Positions 31,983 through 40,489 of a DNA stretch of 64,000 bases are shown here, piece by piece. Every line of letters starts with the position of its first letter. Position 1 is the first letter of the stretch. Position numbers and translations under genes: made by a program. The notes below the pieces were generated by a model, which saw only the letters and a list, made by a program, of their open reading frames with translations, did not search any database and was not told the origin of the DNA. This DNA comes from Nitratireductor aquimarinus (GTDB lineage: Bacteria; Pseudomonadota; Alphaproteobacteria; Rhizobiales; Rhizobiaceae), in assembly GCF_046773475.1 (NCBI RefSeq), contig NZ_CP177239.1, forward strand, positions 2,294,001 to 2,358,000. The letters run 5' to 3'.

Positions 31983-32006
31983 CGCCGCCGGCCTGTGCCG
32001 GCGGCG
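31983..32006 (+). other. Strong hairpin between phnD and phnE
   Basis: A perfect 10-bp GC stem (31983-31992 with 31997-32006) and a 4-nt loop lies between phnD and phnE, followed by TTGT. It may protect the phnD message or partly terminate transcription, so that less permease than binding protein is made. Confidence 0.5.
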
Positions 32007-32028
32007 TTGTCGCACAGGCGTGCCAAAC

Positions 32029-32997
32029 ATGACAGCAACGACCCATTCCCCGCTTCTTTCCGAAGCCGGCCAGGCCGTGGAGCGCCACTGGCGCGAACTG
32101 GCCGGACGCCGTCGTCTCTACACCATTGGCGGCATCGTGTTCATGGTTCTCGCCATGAGCGGTTCGCTCTGGTTTGCCAATGAATCGAACGCCGGCAAGT
32201 TCTTCGACCGACTGCCCTATCTGTTCGATTTCGTGGGACAGATGATGCCGCGCGATGGCTGGGAAATCTGGCGCGCCCTGTTCGACCTGCCCTCGCCCTA
32301 TGACGATGGCAGCCTGAAATACAATTATCCCGACGGGCGGATCTATCTCACCGAGACGCTCTATCTGCCCGAATATTTCTACAAGATGCTGGAGACCATC
32401 AACATTGCGCTGGTTTCCACGCTGATCGGCTTCGGCCTTGGCTTCGTTCTGTGCTTCCTGGCCGCATCGAACCTGACGACGCGGCGCTGGCTGCGCTTCT
32501 TCGTGCGCCGTTTCATGGAAGTGCTGCGCGCCTTCCCCGAGATCGTGATCGCCGGCTTCTTTCTGGCCGTGCTGACCATCGGGGCAGTGCCCGCCATCAT
32601 CGCGGTGTCGATCCACACGGTCGGCGCGCTTGGCAAGATGTTCTTCGAAGTGGTCGAGAACGCCGACATGAAGGCCGAGGAAGGCCTGCGCGCCGCCGGT
32701 GCCAACTGGGTGGAGCGCGTCTGGTTCTCCATCGTACCGCAGGTCATGCCCAACTTCCTGAGCTACGCACTGCTGCGTCTGGAAATCAACGTGCGCGCCT
32801 CCACCATCATCGGCGCGGTCGGCGGCGGCGGCATCGGCGAGGCGCTGCGCCTCTCGATCAGCCGCACGCATGAAGCCAAGACGCTCGCCATCATCCTTCT
32901 TCTGTTCTGCACCATCGTCGCGGTCGACCAGCTTTCGGCCTGGCTGCGCGGCCGCATTGTCGGCAAGCAGGCATTCGAATTCGGCCGGGGAGGCTGA
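32029..32997 (+). CDS. phnE: Phosphonate ABC transporter permease PhnE (first)
   Basis: This 322-residue inner-membrane permease has six likely transmembrane segments and the EAA loop VVENADMKAEEGLRAAGANW. The ending IIGAVGGGGIGEALRLSISR is also characteristic. An extra-cytoplasmic region between helix 1 and helix 2 covers roughly residues 55-115. The ATG at 32029 is chosen over the GTG at 32020 for spacing from the CAGG site. It works as a heterodimer with the second PhnE encoded next; the gap is two bases. Confidence 0.93.
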   Translation: MTATTHSPLLSEAGQAVERHWRELAGRRRLYTIGGIVFMVLAMSGSLWFANESNAGKFFDRLPYLFDFVGQMMPRDGWEIWRALFDLPSPYDDGSLKYNYPDGRIYLTETLYLPEYFYKMLETINIALVSTLIGFGLGFVLCFLAASNLTTRRWLRFFVRRFMEVLRAFPEIVIAGFFLAVLTIGAVPAIIAVSIHTVGALGKMFFEVVENADMKAEEGLRAAGANWVERVWFSIVPQVMPNFLSYALLRLEINVRASTIIGAVGGGGIGEALRLSISRTHEAKTLAIILLLFCTIVAVDQLSAWLRGRIVGKQAFEFGRGG

Positions 32998-32999
32998 TC

Positions 33000-34556
33000 A
33001 TGACCGAGATCGAAGCCAACGCCATCGCCGCGCGCCACGCGGATGTGTTTCACCGTCCGCTGATGGAGCGCCTGCGCGGCGTGATCATCATCACCGCCAT
33101 CGCCCTCTACATGGTCTTCGCCTGGTGGTTCTTCGCCATCGGGCAGGTCATCTCCAACGGCAACTGGGACATTGCGGGCAGCTATCTGGCCGACTGGGTT
33201 TCCTATGAAATCCGCCCGGACATCGAATATGACGGCGATGCGCTGGATGTTTCCTTTCCGCGCTTCTCGCCGCTCGGCAGCGACCCAAGGCCGGAATGGC
33301 TGACGACCGAGACCGCCATGGTCGAACGCCGCGTGGCGGCAAGCGCTGCGGCGGGCAACGCCACGGGCGGCGCGACCAGCGGAGCCGGTTTCCTCGGCTC
33401 GCTCGACGCCGAACCGGCCAAGAAGGAAGACGGTGGTTTTCTGGGCGCGATGGCCCCCTCTTCCACCACCACGGAAAGCCCCGGGACCGAGGCGGAAGCT
33501 GCGCCGCAGGCTCCCGCGACGACGCGTGAGGAAGCCGTGGTCAGCGCCGACATCTCCTTCGGCGGCGACACGCATATCCGCGTTCAGCCGGGCTTCGTGA
33601 CCGTGACCCACAGGGGCGAAACGCTGGAACTCGACATCGAGGAGCGCGTCAGCGTCAATGCACGCGGACCGCTGCCCGAGTGGGCAAGCCAGCGCGCGCC
33701 GGGCGCGAAGGTGATCGTACGCTTCGGATTTGCCGGACGCGCCGAGATCGAGGATGACGAAGTGAAAGTGCGCCGCCGTTTCATCGGCTGGGAGAACTTC
33801 TTCTTCGACACCCGCTCGCCCTATTGGGACATGTCGGCCGGCGAGGTTCTGGGAACGATCTTCTTCGGCGACCGCATCGAGGCGGACCGCTCCAACCTGT
33901 CGCTCGCCTGGAACAATTTCGTCAACAATGCCGACTGGCAGCATGGCGATGTGTGGCTGAAGCTGCTGCAGACCATCGTCATGGCCTTCGCCGGCACGGT
34001 GCTGGCGTCGATGCTGGCCTTCCCGCTGGCCTTTGCCGCAGCCCGCAACATCATGCCCAACCGGGTCGTCAATCAGGTGCTCAAGCGCTTCTTCGACTTC
34101 CTGCGCTCGGTGGACATGCTGATCTGGGCGCTGTTCTTCACCCGCGCCTTCGGGCCGGGACCGCTGGCCGGTATCTCGGCGATCTTCTTCACCGACACCG
34201 GCACGTTCGGCAAGCTCTACTCGGAAGCGCTGGAGAACATCGACGACAAGCAGCGCGAGGGTGTGCGCTCCGTCGGCGCGGCCCCTGCTTCGGTCCAGCG
34301 CTATGGCGTGGTGCCGCAGGTTCTGCCGGTCTTTTTGAGCCAGGCGCTCTATTTCTGGGAGTCCAACACCCGCTCCGCCACCATCATCGGCGCCGTTGGC
34401 GCCGGCGGCATCGGCCTCAAGCTCTGGGAAGCGATGCGCACCAATCAGGACTGGGAAAACGTGGCCTACATGGTCATCCTGATCCTGCTTGTCGTATTCG
34501 TCTTCGACAACATCTCCAACCTTCTGCGTCAGCGTCTGATCGGCAGGCAGCCGTGA
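33000..34556 (+). CDS. phnE: Phosphonate ABC transporter permease PhnE (second, enlarged)
   Basis: The 518-residue permease is much larger than its partner. One transmembrane helix (about residues 26-48) is followed by a periplasmic insertion to about residue 310, then the usual five-helix permease core with EAA loop ALENIDDKQREGVRSVGAAP and SATIIGAVGAGGIGLKLW. The insertion contains a low-complexity Ala/Gly/Ser/Thr-rich stretch (about residues 110-180) and a beta-rich part (DISFGGDTHIRVQPGFVTVT). The reading frame is intact, so this is a true extra domain. Confidence 0.93.
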   Translation: MTEIEANAIAARHADVFHRPLMERLRGVIIITAIALYMVFAWWFFAIGQVISNGNWDIAGSYLADWVSYEIRPDIEYDGDALDVSFPRFSPLGSDPRPEWLTTETAMVERRVAASAAAGNATGGATSGAGFLGSLDAEPAKKEDGGFLGAMAPSSTTTESPGTEAEAAPQAPATTREEAVVSADISFGGDTHIRVQPGFVTVTHRGETLELDIEERVSVNARGPLPEWASQRAPGAKVIVRFGFAGRAEIEDDEVKVRRRFIGWENFFFDTRSPYWDMSAGEVLGTIFFGDRIEADRSNLSLAWNNFVNNADWQHGDVWLKLLQTIVMAFAGTVLASMLAFPLAFAAARNIMPNRVVNQVLKRFFDFLRSVDMLIWALFFTRAFGPGPLAGISAIFFTDTGTFGKLYSEALENIDDKQREGVRSVGAAPASVQRYGVVPQVLPVFLSQALYFWESNTRSATIIGAVGAGGIGLKLWEAMRTNQDWENVAYMVILILLVVFVFDNISNLLRQRLIGRQP

Positions 34557-34665
34557 AGAGGATGACGCAGGGGAAATTGGCTGCTAGCCTTCGCGGTCCT
34601 TTTGAGGGATTCGTTAACCTGTCACACAAATCGCCTATTGCATCGCTTTCGGCGAGGATATGCTC

Positions 34666-35373
34666 ATGCGCTACGCAATCTACTTCACACCCGAAAAAGA
34701 CGACCCGCTGACGCGGGCCGCCGCACGCTGGCTCGGCCGGGACGCCTTTACGGGCCAGTCCATCGCGCCCGTGGAGGCAGGCCCCTTCTCTGCTGCGGAG
34801 ATTTCCTTTCACACCGCAGCCGCGCGCCGCTACGGCTTCCATGCAACGTTGAAGGCCCCGTTCCATCTGGCGGAGGGTCAGAGCGAACAGAGCCTGATCG
34901 CCGCGCTGGCGGAATTCTGCGAGCGCACGGAGCCCGTGATCATTCCGCGTGCGGTTGTGCGTCGTCTCGACGGTTTCTTTGCGCTGGTGCCCGAGGACCG
35001 CTCCCCACGGCTGGATGCGCTGGCCGGCAACATCGTGGAGGCGTTCGAGCCCTTCCGCGCGCCGCTGACCCAGGAAGAGCTGGAGCGCCGCAACCCCGAG
35101 GGCCTGTCGCCCAGCCAGCTCAAGAACCTCTACAAATGGGGCTACCCCCACGTGTTTGAAGCATTCCGCTTCCACATGACGCTGACCGGCCGCGTGCCGC
35201 AGGCAGAAGCTGTCCGCATGGAGCGCGCCATAGACGCCTTCTTCGGGCCGCTTTTGTCGGAACCATTGGAAATCGGCTCGCTGGCGCTGTTCATCGAGCC
35301 TGAGCCGGGCGCACCCTTTCAGGTGAGATACTCCCACGCGCTCGGCTGGAACAAGACAAGAAAGACCGCCTGA
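34666..35373 (+). CDS. DUF1045 protein of phosphonate operons, 2H phosphoesterase-like
   Basis: This 235-residue protein matches the DUF1045 family seen in phn operons (TIGR03223 type). It has two H-x-T motifs, His59-Ala-Thr61 in GFHATLKAPF and His170-Met-Thr172 in RFHMTLTG, the mark of 2H phosphoesterases. Those enzymes open cyclic phosphates. The ATG at 34666 is better spaced from GAGG than the one at 34660. It lies between phnE2 and phnM. A single Pho-like half site (CTGTCAC at 34619) precedes it but is not called. It could open the PhnJ product, 5-phosphoribosyl 1,2-cyclic phosphate; this is inference. Confidence 0.88.
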   Translation: MRYAIYFTPEKDDPLTRAAARWLGRDAFTGQSIAPVEAGPFSAAEISFHTAAARRYGFHATLKAPFHLAEGQSEQSLIAALAEFCERTEPVIIPRAVVRRLDGFFALVPEDRSPRLDALAGNIVEAFEPFRAPLTQEELERRNPEGLSPSQLKNLYKWGYPHVFEAFRFHMTLTGRVPQAEAVRMERAIDAFFGPLLSEPLEIGSLALFIEPEPGAPFQVRYSHALGWNKTRKTA

Positions 35374-35375
35374 TA

Positions 35376-36515
35376 ATGACGCAAGAACTGGTTTTAAGAA
35401 ACGCCCGCATCGTGCTGCCCGATGAGGTGATCGAAGGCAGCGTGGTGATCCGCGACGGGCGCATCGTCGACATTGCCGCCGGCAATGCATCCATCGGCGA
35501 GGACATGGAAGGCGACTACCTGCTGCCGGGCCTTGTCGAGCTGCACACCGACCATCTGGAACGCCACTACGCCCCGCGCCCGAAAGTGCGCTGGAACCCC
35601 ATCGCATCGGTGCTGGCGCATGACGCGCAGATCGCCGCTTCGGGCATCACCACCGTGTTTGACGCGCTGCGCATCGGCCTCGACGAGGACAGCAATCTCG
35701 GCGCGGATGAAATGCGCGAACTGGGCAACGCCATCGAGAACAGCGTGGAGGCCGGCCGCCTGCGCGCCGATCACTTCCTGCATCTGCGCTGCGAGGTTTC
35801 CGCACCCGATTGCCTGGAAGGGTTCGAGCTCTTCAAGAACGACAACCGCGTGAAACTCGCCTCGCTGATGGACCATTCGCCGGGCCAGCGTCAGTTCACC
35901 AGCATCGACACCTACAAAGTCTACTACATGAACAAGACGGGCATGACGGAAGAGGATTTCCGCGAGTTCTGCGAAAAGCGCGTTGCGCAGTCGCAGACCT
36001 ATTCCAGCCGTCACCGCAACGCCATCTCCGACATCTGCCGCGAGCAGGGCATCATTCTGGCGAGCCATGACGACGCCACCATGGAGCATGTGGACGAGGC
36101 GGCGACGCAGGGCGTTCGCGTGGCCGAGTTCCCGACCACACAGGAAGCGGCAACCGCCTCGCGCGACGCCGGCATGCAGGTGCTGATGGGCGCGCCCAAT
36201 GTGGTGCGCGGCGGCTCGCACTCCGGCAATGTCTCCGCCCGCAGCCTGGCCGAGGGCAACACGCTCGATATCCTGTCTTCCGACTACATTCCCTTCAGCC
36301 TCGTTCAGGCCGCTTTCGCGCTGGGCGAGACCGTGGACCACATCTCGCTGCCGCAGGCCGTTGCCATGGTTTCCAAGAACCCGGCAGAGGCCGTGGGTCT
36401 CGATGACCGCGGCATTCTCGAACAGGGCCGCCGCGGCGACGTGATCCGCGTGCGGGTGGACGAGCATGTTCCGATCGTGCGTTCGGTCTGGCGCGAGGGG
36501 GCGCGGGTGGCATGA
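35376..36515 (+). CDS. phnM: Alpha-D-ribose 1-methylphosphonate 5-triphosphate diphosphatase PhnM
   Basis: PhnM removes pyrophosphate from the triphosphate made by PhnGHIL, giving the PhnJ substrate. The 379-residue protein is an amidohydrolase-fold metalloenzyme. It has the metal motif ELHTDHLERHYAPRP near residue 50, a lysine-containing MDHSPGQRQF region, ILASHDDATMEHV and the final LSSDYIPFSLVQAAF. Two bases separate it from the DUF1045 gene, and it overlaps phnN by four bases. Confidence 0.96.
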   Translation: MTQELVLRNARIVLPDEVIEGSVVIRDGRIVDIAAGNASIGEDMEGDYLLPGLVELHTDHLERHYAPRPKVRWNPIASVLAHDAQIAASGITTVFDALRIGLDEDSNLGADEMRELGNAIENSVEAGRLRADHFLHLRCEVSAPDCLEGFELFKNDNRVKLASLMDHSPGQRQFTSIDTYKVYYMNKTGMTEEDFREFCEKRVAQSQTYSSRHRNAISDICREQGIILASHDDATMEHVDEAATQGVRVAEFPTTQEAATASRDAGMQVLMGAPNVVRGGSHSGNVSARSLAEGNTLDILSSDYIPFSLVQAAFALGETVDHISLPQAVAMVSKNPAEAVGLDDRGILEQGRRGDVIRVRVDEHVPIVRSVWREGARVA

Positions 36516-37144
36516 GGGCATCGGCCACGCTGGAGCGTGTCATCGACGAGCAGGACGTCCCGATCCGCCATGGCGTATTCATCGCCGTCGCCGGTCCTTC
36601 GGGGGCCGGCAAGGACTCTGTGATGGACTATGCGCGCCAGCGGCTCGGGCCGCAGGACAGCGACGTGACCTTTGTGCGTCGTGTCATCACCCGTGAGATG
36701 GACGGCGCAGGCGAGGCCCATGACTGCCTGACGCGCGCCGATTTCGATGAAGCCGAGGCAAAGGGCGCATTCGCCGTGAGCTGGGAAGCGAACGGACTGA
36801 AATACGGCCTGCCGGCAAGCGTGGATGACATTGTGCGCGACGGGCATGTGGCCGTGGCCAACGTGTCGCGCGCCGTCATTCCGCTCCTGCGCGAGCGCTA
36901 TGGCAATGTGGTCGCCGTGATCGTGACCGCCGCCCGCGACGTGCTGGCCGAGCGGCTTTCGAGCCGTGGCCGCGAAACCCGCGAAGAGGTTCTGGCGCGG
37001 CTCGAACGGGCGCACGCAAAGGAACTGACCGTCGAAGGCGCAACCGTGATCGACAATTCCGGCACGCTGGAAGAAGCGGGCGAGCGGTTTCAGGACGTTC
37101 TGCGCCGCGCTGCAGCCTGGAGCGCGGTAAGCGATTCCGTGTGA
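36512..37144 (+). CDS. phnN: Ribose 1,5-bisphosphate phosphokinase PhnN
   Basis: PhnN converts ribose 1,5-bisphosphate to PRPP, returning the ribose carbon of the C-P lyase route to nucleotide metabolism. The 210-residue protein has a P-loop AVAGPSGAGKDSVMDYA near residue 25, the guanylate-kinase-like RRVITREMD and SWEANGLKYGLP segments, and ERLSSRGRETREEVLARL near the end. It overlaps phnM and is the last gene of the second phn operon; a terminator hairpin follows. Confidence 0.95.
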   Translation: MRASATLERVIDEQDVPIRHGVFIAVAGPSGAGKDSVMDYARQRLGPQDSDVTFVRRVITREMDGAGEAHDCLTRADFDEAEAKGAFAVSWEANGLKYGLPASVDDIVRDGHVAVANVSRAVIPLLRERYGNVVAVIVTAARDVLAERLSSRGRETREEVLARLERAHAKELTVEGATVIDNSGTLEEAGERFQDVLRRAAAWSAVSDSV

Positions 37145-37180
37145 GGCTCCGCCCCCGTTTCGGATATGTGAGTAGATACT

Positions 37181-37202
37181 GAAAGCGCCTCTTGGCGCTT
37201 TC
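37181..37202 (+). terminator. Terminator after phnN
   Basis: GAAAGCGCC, a TCTT loop, then GGCGCTTTC form a perfect 9-bp stem 36 bases after the phnN stop, followed by a T-rich stretch. It ends the phnC-phnN operon. Confidence 0.7.
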
Positions 37203-37229
37203 TCTGTTCTGGTTTAGTTCTAGTTTATC

Positions 37230-39761
37230 TTGGAACACCGGACGCACCCCATCGACGGCATTGCCGCCCCGTTTCTGCCAGCGCCCTTCAGCGCGTGGTT
37301 CGCCACGCGCGGGTGGCAGCCGCGCGCGCATCAGCTCGAACTTCTGGCGCGCACGCAGGCCGGTCGCTCCGCACTGCTGATCGCCCCCACCGGTGCGGGC
37401 AAGACGCTGGCCGGCTTTCTGCCCACCCTCACCGATCTCGCGGCGCGGCCGAAGCGCAAACCCGGCGCAGCGCGGCGTGGCGTGCACACGCTCTACATCT
37501 CGCCGCTCAAGGCGCTCGCCGTCGACATTCAGCGCAATCTGAACATGCCTGTGGCCGAGATGGAGCTGCCGGTAACGATGGAGACGCGCACTGGCGACAC
37601 ACCCACCCACAAGCGCCAGCGGCAGAAACACGCCCCGCCCGACATTCTGCTCACCACGCCCGAACAGCTCGCCCTTCTGATCGCCTCGCCCGATGCGGAC
37701 AGGTTCTTCTCGGATTTGCGTTTCGTGGTGTTCGACGAATTGCACTCGCTGGTGATTTCCAAGCGCGGGCATCTGCTTTCGCTGGCGCTGGCCAGACTGC
37801 GCCGGATGCGGCCGGAGCTTCAGACCATCGGTCTTTCCGCGACGGTGGCCGAGCCCGATGAGCTGCGCCGGTGGCTCGTGCCGCAGGATACGGCCCGCGC
37901 CCTGTCCGATATCGTGACCGTGTCGGGTGGCGCAAAGCCGCACATCACCATTCTGGAGACGGAGGAGCGCGTGCCCTGGGCCGGGCACTCCGCGCTCTAC
38001 GCCATTCCGAAGGTCTATGAGGCGATCAGGGCCCACCGCACCACGCTGCTCTTCGTCAACACACGCAGTCAGGCGGAGCTTCTGTTCCGCGAATTGTGGC
38101 GCGCCAACGATGACAATCTGCCCATTGCTCTGCACCACGGCTCACTCGATGTCGGCCAGCGGCGCAAGGTGGAAAAGGCGATGGAGACCAACAGTCTGCG
38201 GGCCATCGTCGCCACGTCGACGCTCGACCTCGGCATCGACTGGGGTGACGTGGATCTGGTCGTGCATGTGGGCGCGCCAAAGGGGGCGAGCCGGCTGGCG
38301 CAGCGCATCGGCCGCTCCAACCACCGCATGGACGAACCGAGCCGCGCCATTCTCGTGCCGGCAAACCGTTTCGAGGTGATGGAGTGCCGCGCCGCCCTTG
38401 AGGCGAACTATCTGGGTGCGCAGGACACGCCGCCACTGGTGGAAGGCGCGCTCGACGTGCTGGCGCAGCACGTTCTGGGCTCGGCCTGCGCCGCCCCCTT
38501 CGACGCCGACGTGCTTTATGGCGAAGTGGCGAGTGCAGCCCCCTATGCCGCGCTGGACCGGACAACCTTCGACCGCATCGTGGATTTCGTGGCAACCGGC
38601 GGCTACGCGCTCAAGACCTATGAGCGCTATGCCCGCATCCGCAAGACGAAAGACGGGCTGTGGCGCATCGCCAATCCGCGCATCGCCCAGCAATACCGGC
38701 TGAATGTCGGCACCATCGTGGAATCCCCCATGCTCAACATCCGCATGGTCAGGCGCGGCCGGGGCAACGCCTCGCGCGGCGGACCGGTGCTGGGCAAGGT
38801 GGAGGAATATTTCCTCGAAACGCTCACGCATGGCGACACCTTCCTTTTCTCGGGCCGGGTGCTGCGCTTCGAAGGCATTCGCGAGAATGAGTGCCTCGTC
38901 TCGGCGGGCGGCGGCGAGGATGCAAAAGTGCCCTATTACGCCGGCGGCAAGTTTCCGCTCTCCACCTACCTGGCGTCCGAAGTGCGGGCCATGCTGGCCG
39001 ACCCGAAGCGCTGGAAGGCGCTGCCCGAACAGGTGGCCGAATGGCTTTCCATCCAGCGCGACAAGTCGATCCTCCCGCGCCGCGAAGACCTTCTGGTGGA
39101 GACCTTTCCGCGCGGCGAGCGCTTCTACATGGTGCTCTACCCGTTCGAGGGGCGGCTCGCGCACCAGACGCTTGGCATGCTTCTGACCCGCCGGCTGGAG
39201 CGGGCAGGCGCACACCCGCTCGGCTTCGTCGCCAATGATTACGCCATCGCCGTGTGGGGCCTGAACGACATGGCCGCCATGCTGAAGGACGGACGGCTGA
39301 GCCTCGCCGCGCTCATGGACGAGGACATGCTGGGCGACGATCTGGAAGCATGGATCGCCGACAGCTGGCTTTTGAAGCGCACCTTCCGCAATTGCGCGCT
39401 GATCTCGGGACTGGTCGAAAAGCGCCACCCCGGACAGGAGAAGACCGGCCGGCAGGTGACCGTTTCCGCCGACCTCATTTACGACGTTTTGCGGGCTCAT
39501 GAGCCTGACCACATTCTGATGCAGGCCACCTGGGCAGACGCCGCGCAGGGCCTGCTTGATGTCAGGAGACTGGGGGAGATGCTGTCGCGCATTCGGGGTC
39601 GAATCGTGCATAAATCTCTCAGTCGCATTTCACCGCTGGCCGTGCCCATCATGCTCGAGATCGGCAAAGAGGCCGTGGCCGGCGACGCCAATGAGGCGCT
39701 GCTCGGCGAAGCCTCACGGCTTTCCGGCGAGGAATTGATGCAGGAGGCTCTTGAGGCATGA
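37230..39761 (+). CDS. Ligase-associated DEXH-box DNA helicase (Lhr-core type)
   Basis: The 843-residue superfamily 2 helicase has Walker A APTGAGKTLAGFLP near residue 53, DEXH box VVFDELHSLV, SATVAEPDEL, motif IV-VI with ATSTLDLGIDWGDVDLV and QRIGRSNHRMDEPSRA. A winged-helix and DUF-type C-terminal domain follow. It is the Lhr-core member of the DNA-damage cassette (TIGR04121 type) that also includes the exonuclease and ligase 14 kb upstream and the phosphoesterase encoded next. The TTG start at 37230 is uncertain; no good ribosome binding site is visible. Its stop overlaps the pdeM start. Confidence 0.92.
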   Translation: MEHRTHPIDGIAAPFLPAPFSAWFATRGWQPRAHQLELLARTQAGRSALLIAPTGAGKTLAGFLPTLTDLAARPKRKPGAARRGVHTLYISPLKALAVDIQRNLNMPVAEMELPVTMETRTGDTPTHKRQRQKHAPPDILLTTPEQLALLIASPDADRFFSDLRFVVFDELHSLVISKRGHLLSLALARLRRMRPELQTIGLSATVAEPDELRRWLVPQDTARALSDIVTVSGGAKPHITILETEERVPWAGHSALYAIPKVYEAIRAHRTTLLFVNTRSQAELLFRELWRANDDNLPIALHHGSLDVGQRRKVEKAMETNSLRAIVATSTLDLGIDWGDVDLVVHVGAPKGASRLAQRIGRSNHRMDEPSRAILVPANRFEVMECRAALEANYLGAQDTPPLVEGALDVLAQHVLGSACAAPFDADVLYGEVASAAPYAALDRTTFDRIVDFVATGGYALKTYERYARIRKTKDGLWRIANPRIAQQYRLNVGTIVESPMLNIRMVRRGRGNASRGGPVLGKVEEYFLETLTHGDTFLFSGRVLRFEGIRENECLVSAGGGEDAKVPYYAGGKFPLSTYLASEVRAMLADPKRWKALPEQVAEWLSIQRDKSILPRREDLLVETFPRGERFYMVLYPFEGRLAHQTLGMLLTRRLERAGAHPLGFVANDYAIAVWGLNDMAAMLKDGRLSLAALMDEDMLGDDLEAWIADSWLLKRTFRNCALISGLVEKRHPGQEKTGRQVTVSADLIYDVLRAHEPDHILMQATWADAAQGLLDVRRLGEMLSRIRGRIVHKSLSRISPLAVPIMLEIGKEAVAGDANEALLGEASRLSGEELMQEALEA

Positions 39762-40465
39762 ACAGCCTTGCACCCGCAACCGGGACAAGCACCGCACTGA
39801 CGGTCCGCATCGCCGGACACGAGGCCGTGTGCGACTGGCGCGGCGTGCTGTTCTTCCCGCAGATGAGCCTCATGGTCGTCTCCGACCTGCATCTTGAGAA
39901 GGGCGCGGCCTACGCCCGGCGCGGGCGCATGCTGCCGCCCTACGACACCGCGGCCACACTGAAGAGGCTGGCAACAACGTTAGCCGACTACGATCCGGAG
40001 ATTGTCATCAGCCTTGGCGACAGTTTTCACGACGATCACGGCGCGGCGCACATGCCCGGGCCTTTCCGCACGCGGCTGGTCGAACTCATCGGCGCGCGCG
40101 ACTGGCACTGGATCGCCGGCAACCACGACCCTGCCCCGCCGCCGGACCTTCCCGGCCACTGCGCGCAGGAGATCGCCATCGACGGGCTGATCTTCCGTCA
40201 TGAGCCGGCAAAGGGAAATGCCCGTGGCGAGATTGCCGGGCATCTGCATCCCGGCGCGCGCATCGTGCGCCGCGGCCGCTCGGTGCGGCGCGCATGCTTC
40301 GCCTCGGACGGTAGCCGGCTTATTATGCCCGCATTCGGCAGCCTGACCGGTTCACTGAACGTGCTCGACCGTCCTTTCGACGGCCTGTTCGCGCGCGAGC
40401 GGCTGGCCGCCTACATGCTGGGCCGGCAGGGCATTTACGCCATTGCAGGCAGCATGCTGCGCTGA
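39758..40465 (+). CDS. pdeM: Ligase-associated DNA damage response endonuclease PdeM
   Basis: This 235-residue calcineurin-like metallophosphoesterase has the complete metal motif set: VVSDLHLEKG, SLGDSFHDDHG, IAGNHDPAPP, RHEP and GEIAGHLHPGARI. It belongs to the phosphoesterase of the Lhr/exonuclease/ligase cassette (TIGR04123 type). It starts within the stop of the helicase gene, so the two are coupled. It is presumed to process DNA ends or nicks for repair. Confidence 0.93.
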   Translation: MNSLAPATGTSTALTVRIAGHEAVCDWRGVLFFPQMSLMVVSDLHLEKGAAYARRGRMLPPYDTAATLKRLATTLADYDPEIVISLGDSFHDDHGAAHMPGPFRTRLVELIGARDWHWIAGNHDPAPPPDLPGHCAQEIAIDGLIFRHEPAKGNARGEIAGHLHPGARIVRRGRSVRRACFASDGSRLIMPAFGSLTGSLNVLDRPFDGLFARERLAAYMLGRQGIYAIAGSMLR

Positions 40466-40489
40466 AGCACAGCGCCGGAGCGCGCGCGC

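Noticed and set aside
34619..34625. Pho-box half site CTGTCAC before the DUF1045 gene
   Set aside because: Only one unit is present, without a second 7-mer at 11-bp spacing, within an operon that already has a Pho array at its start.
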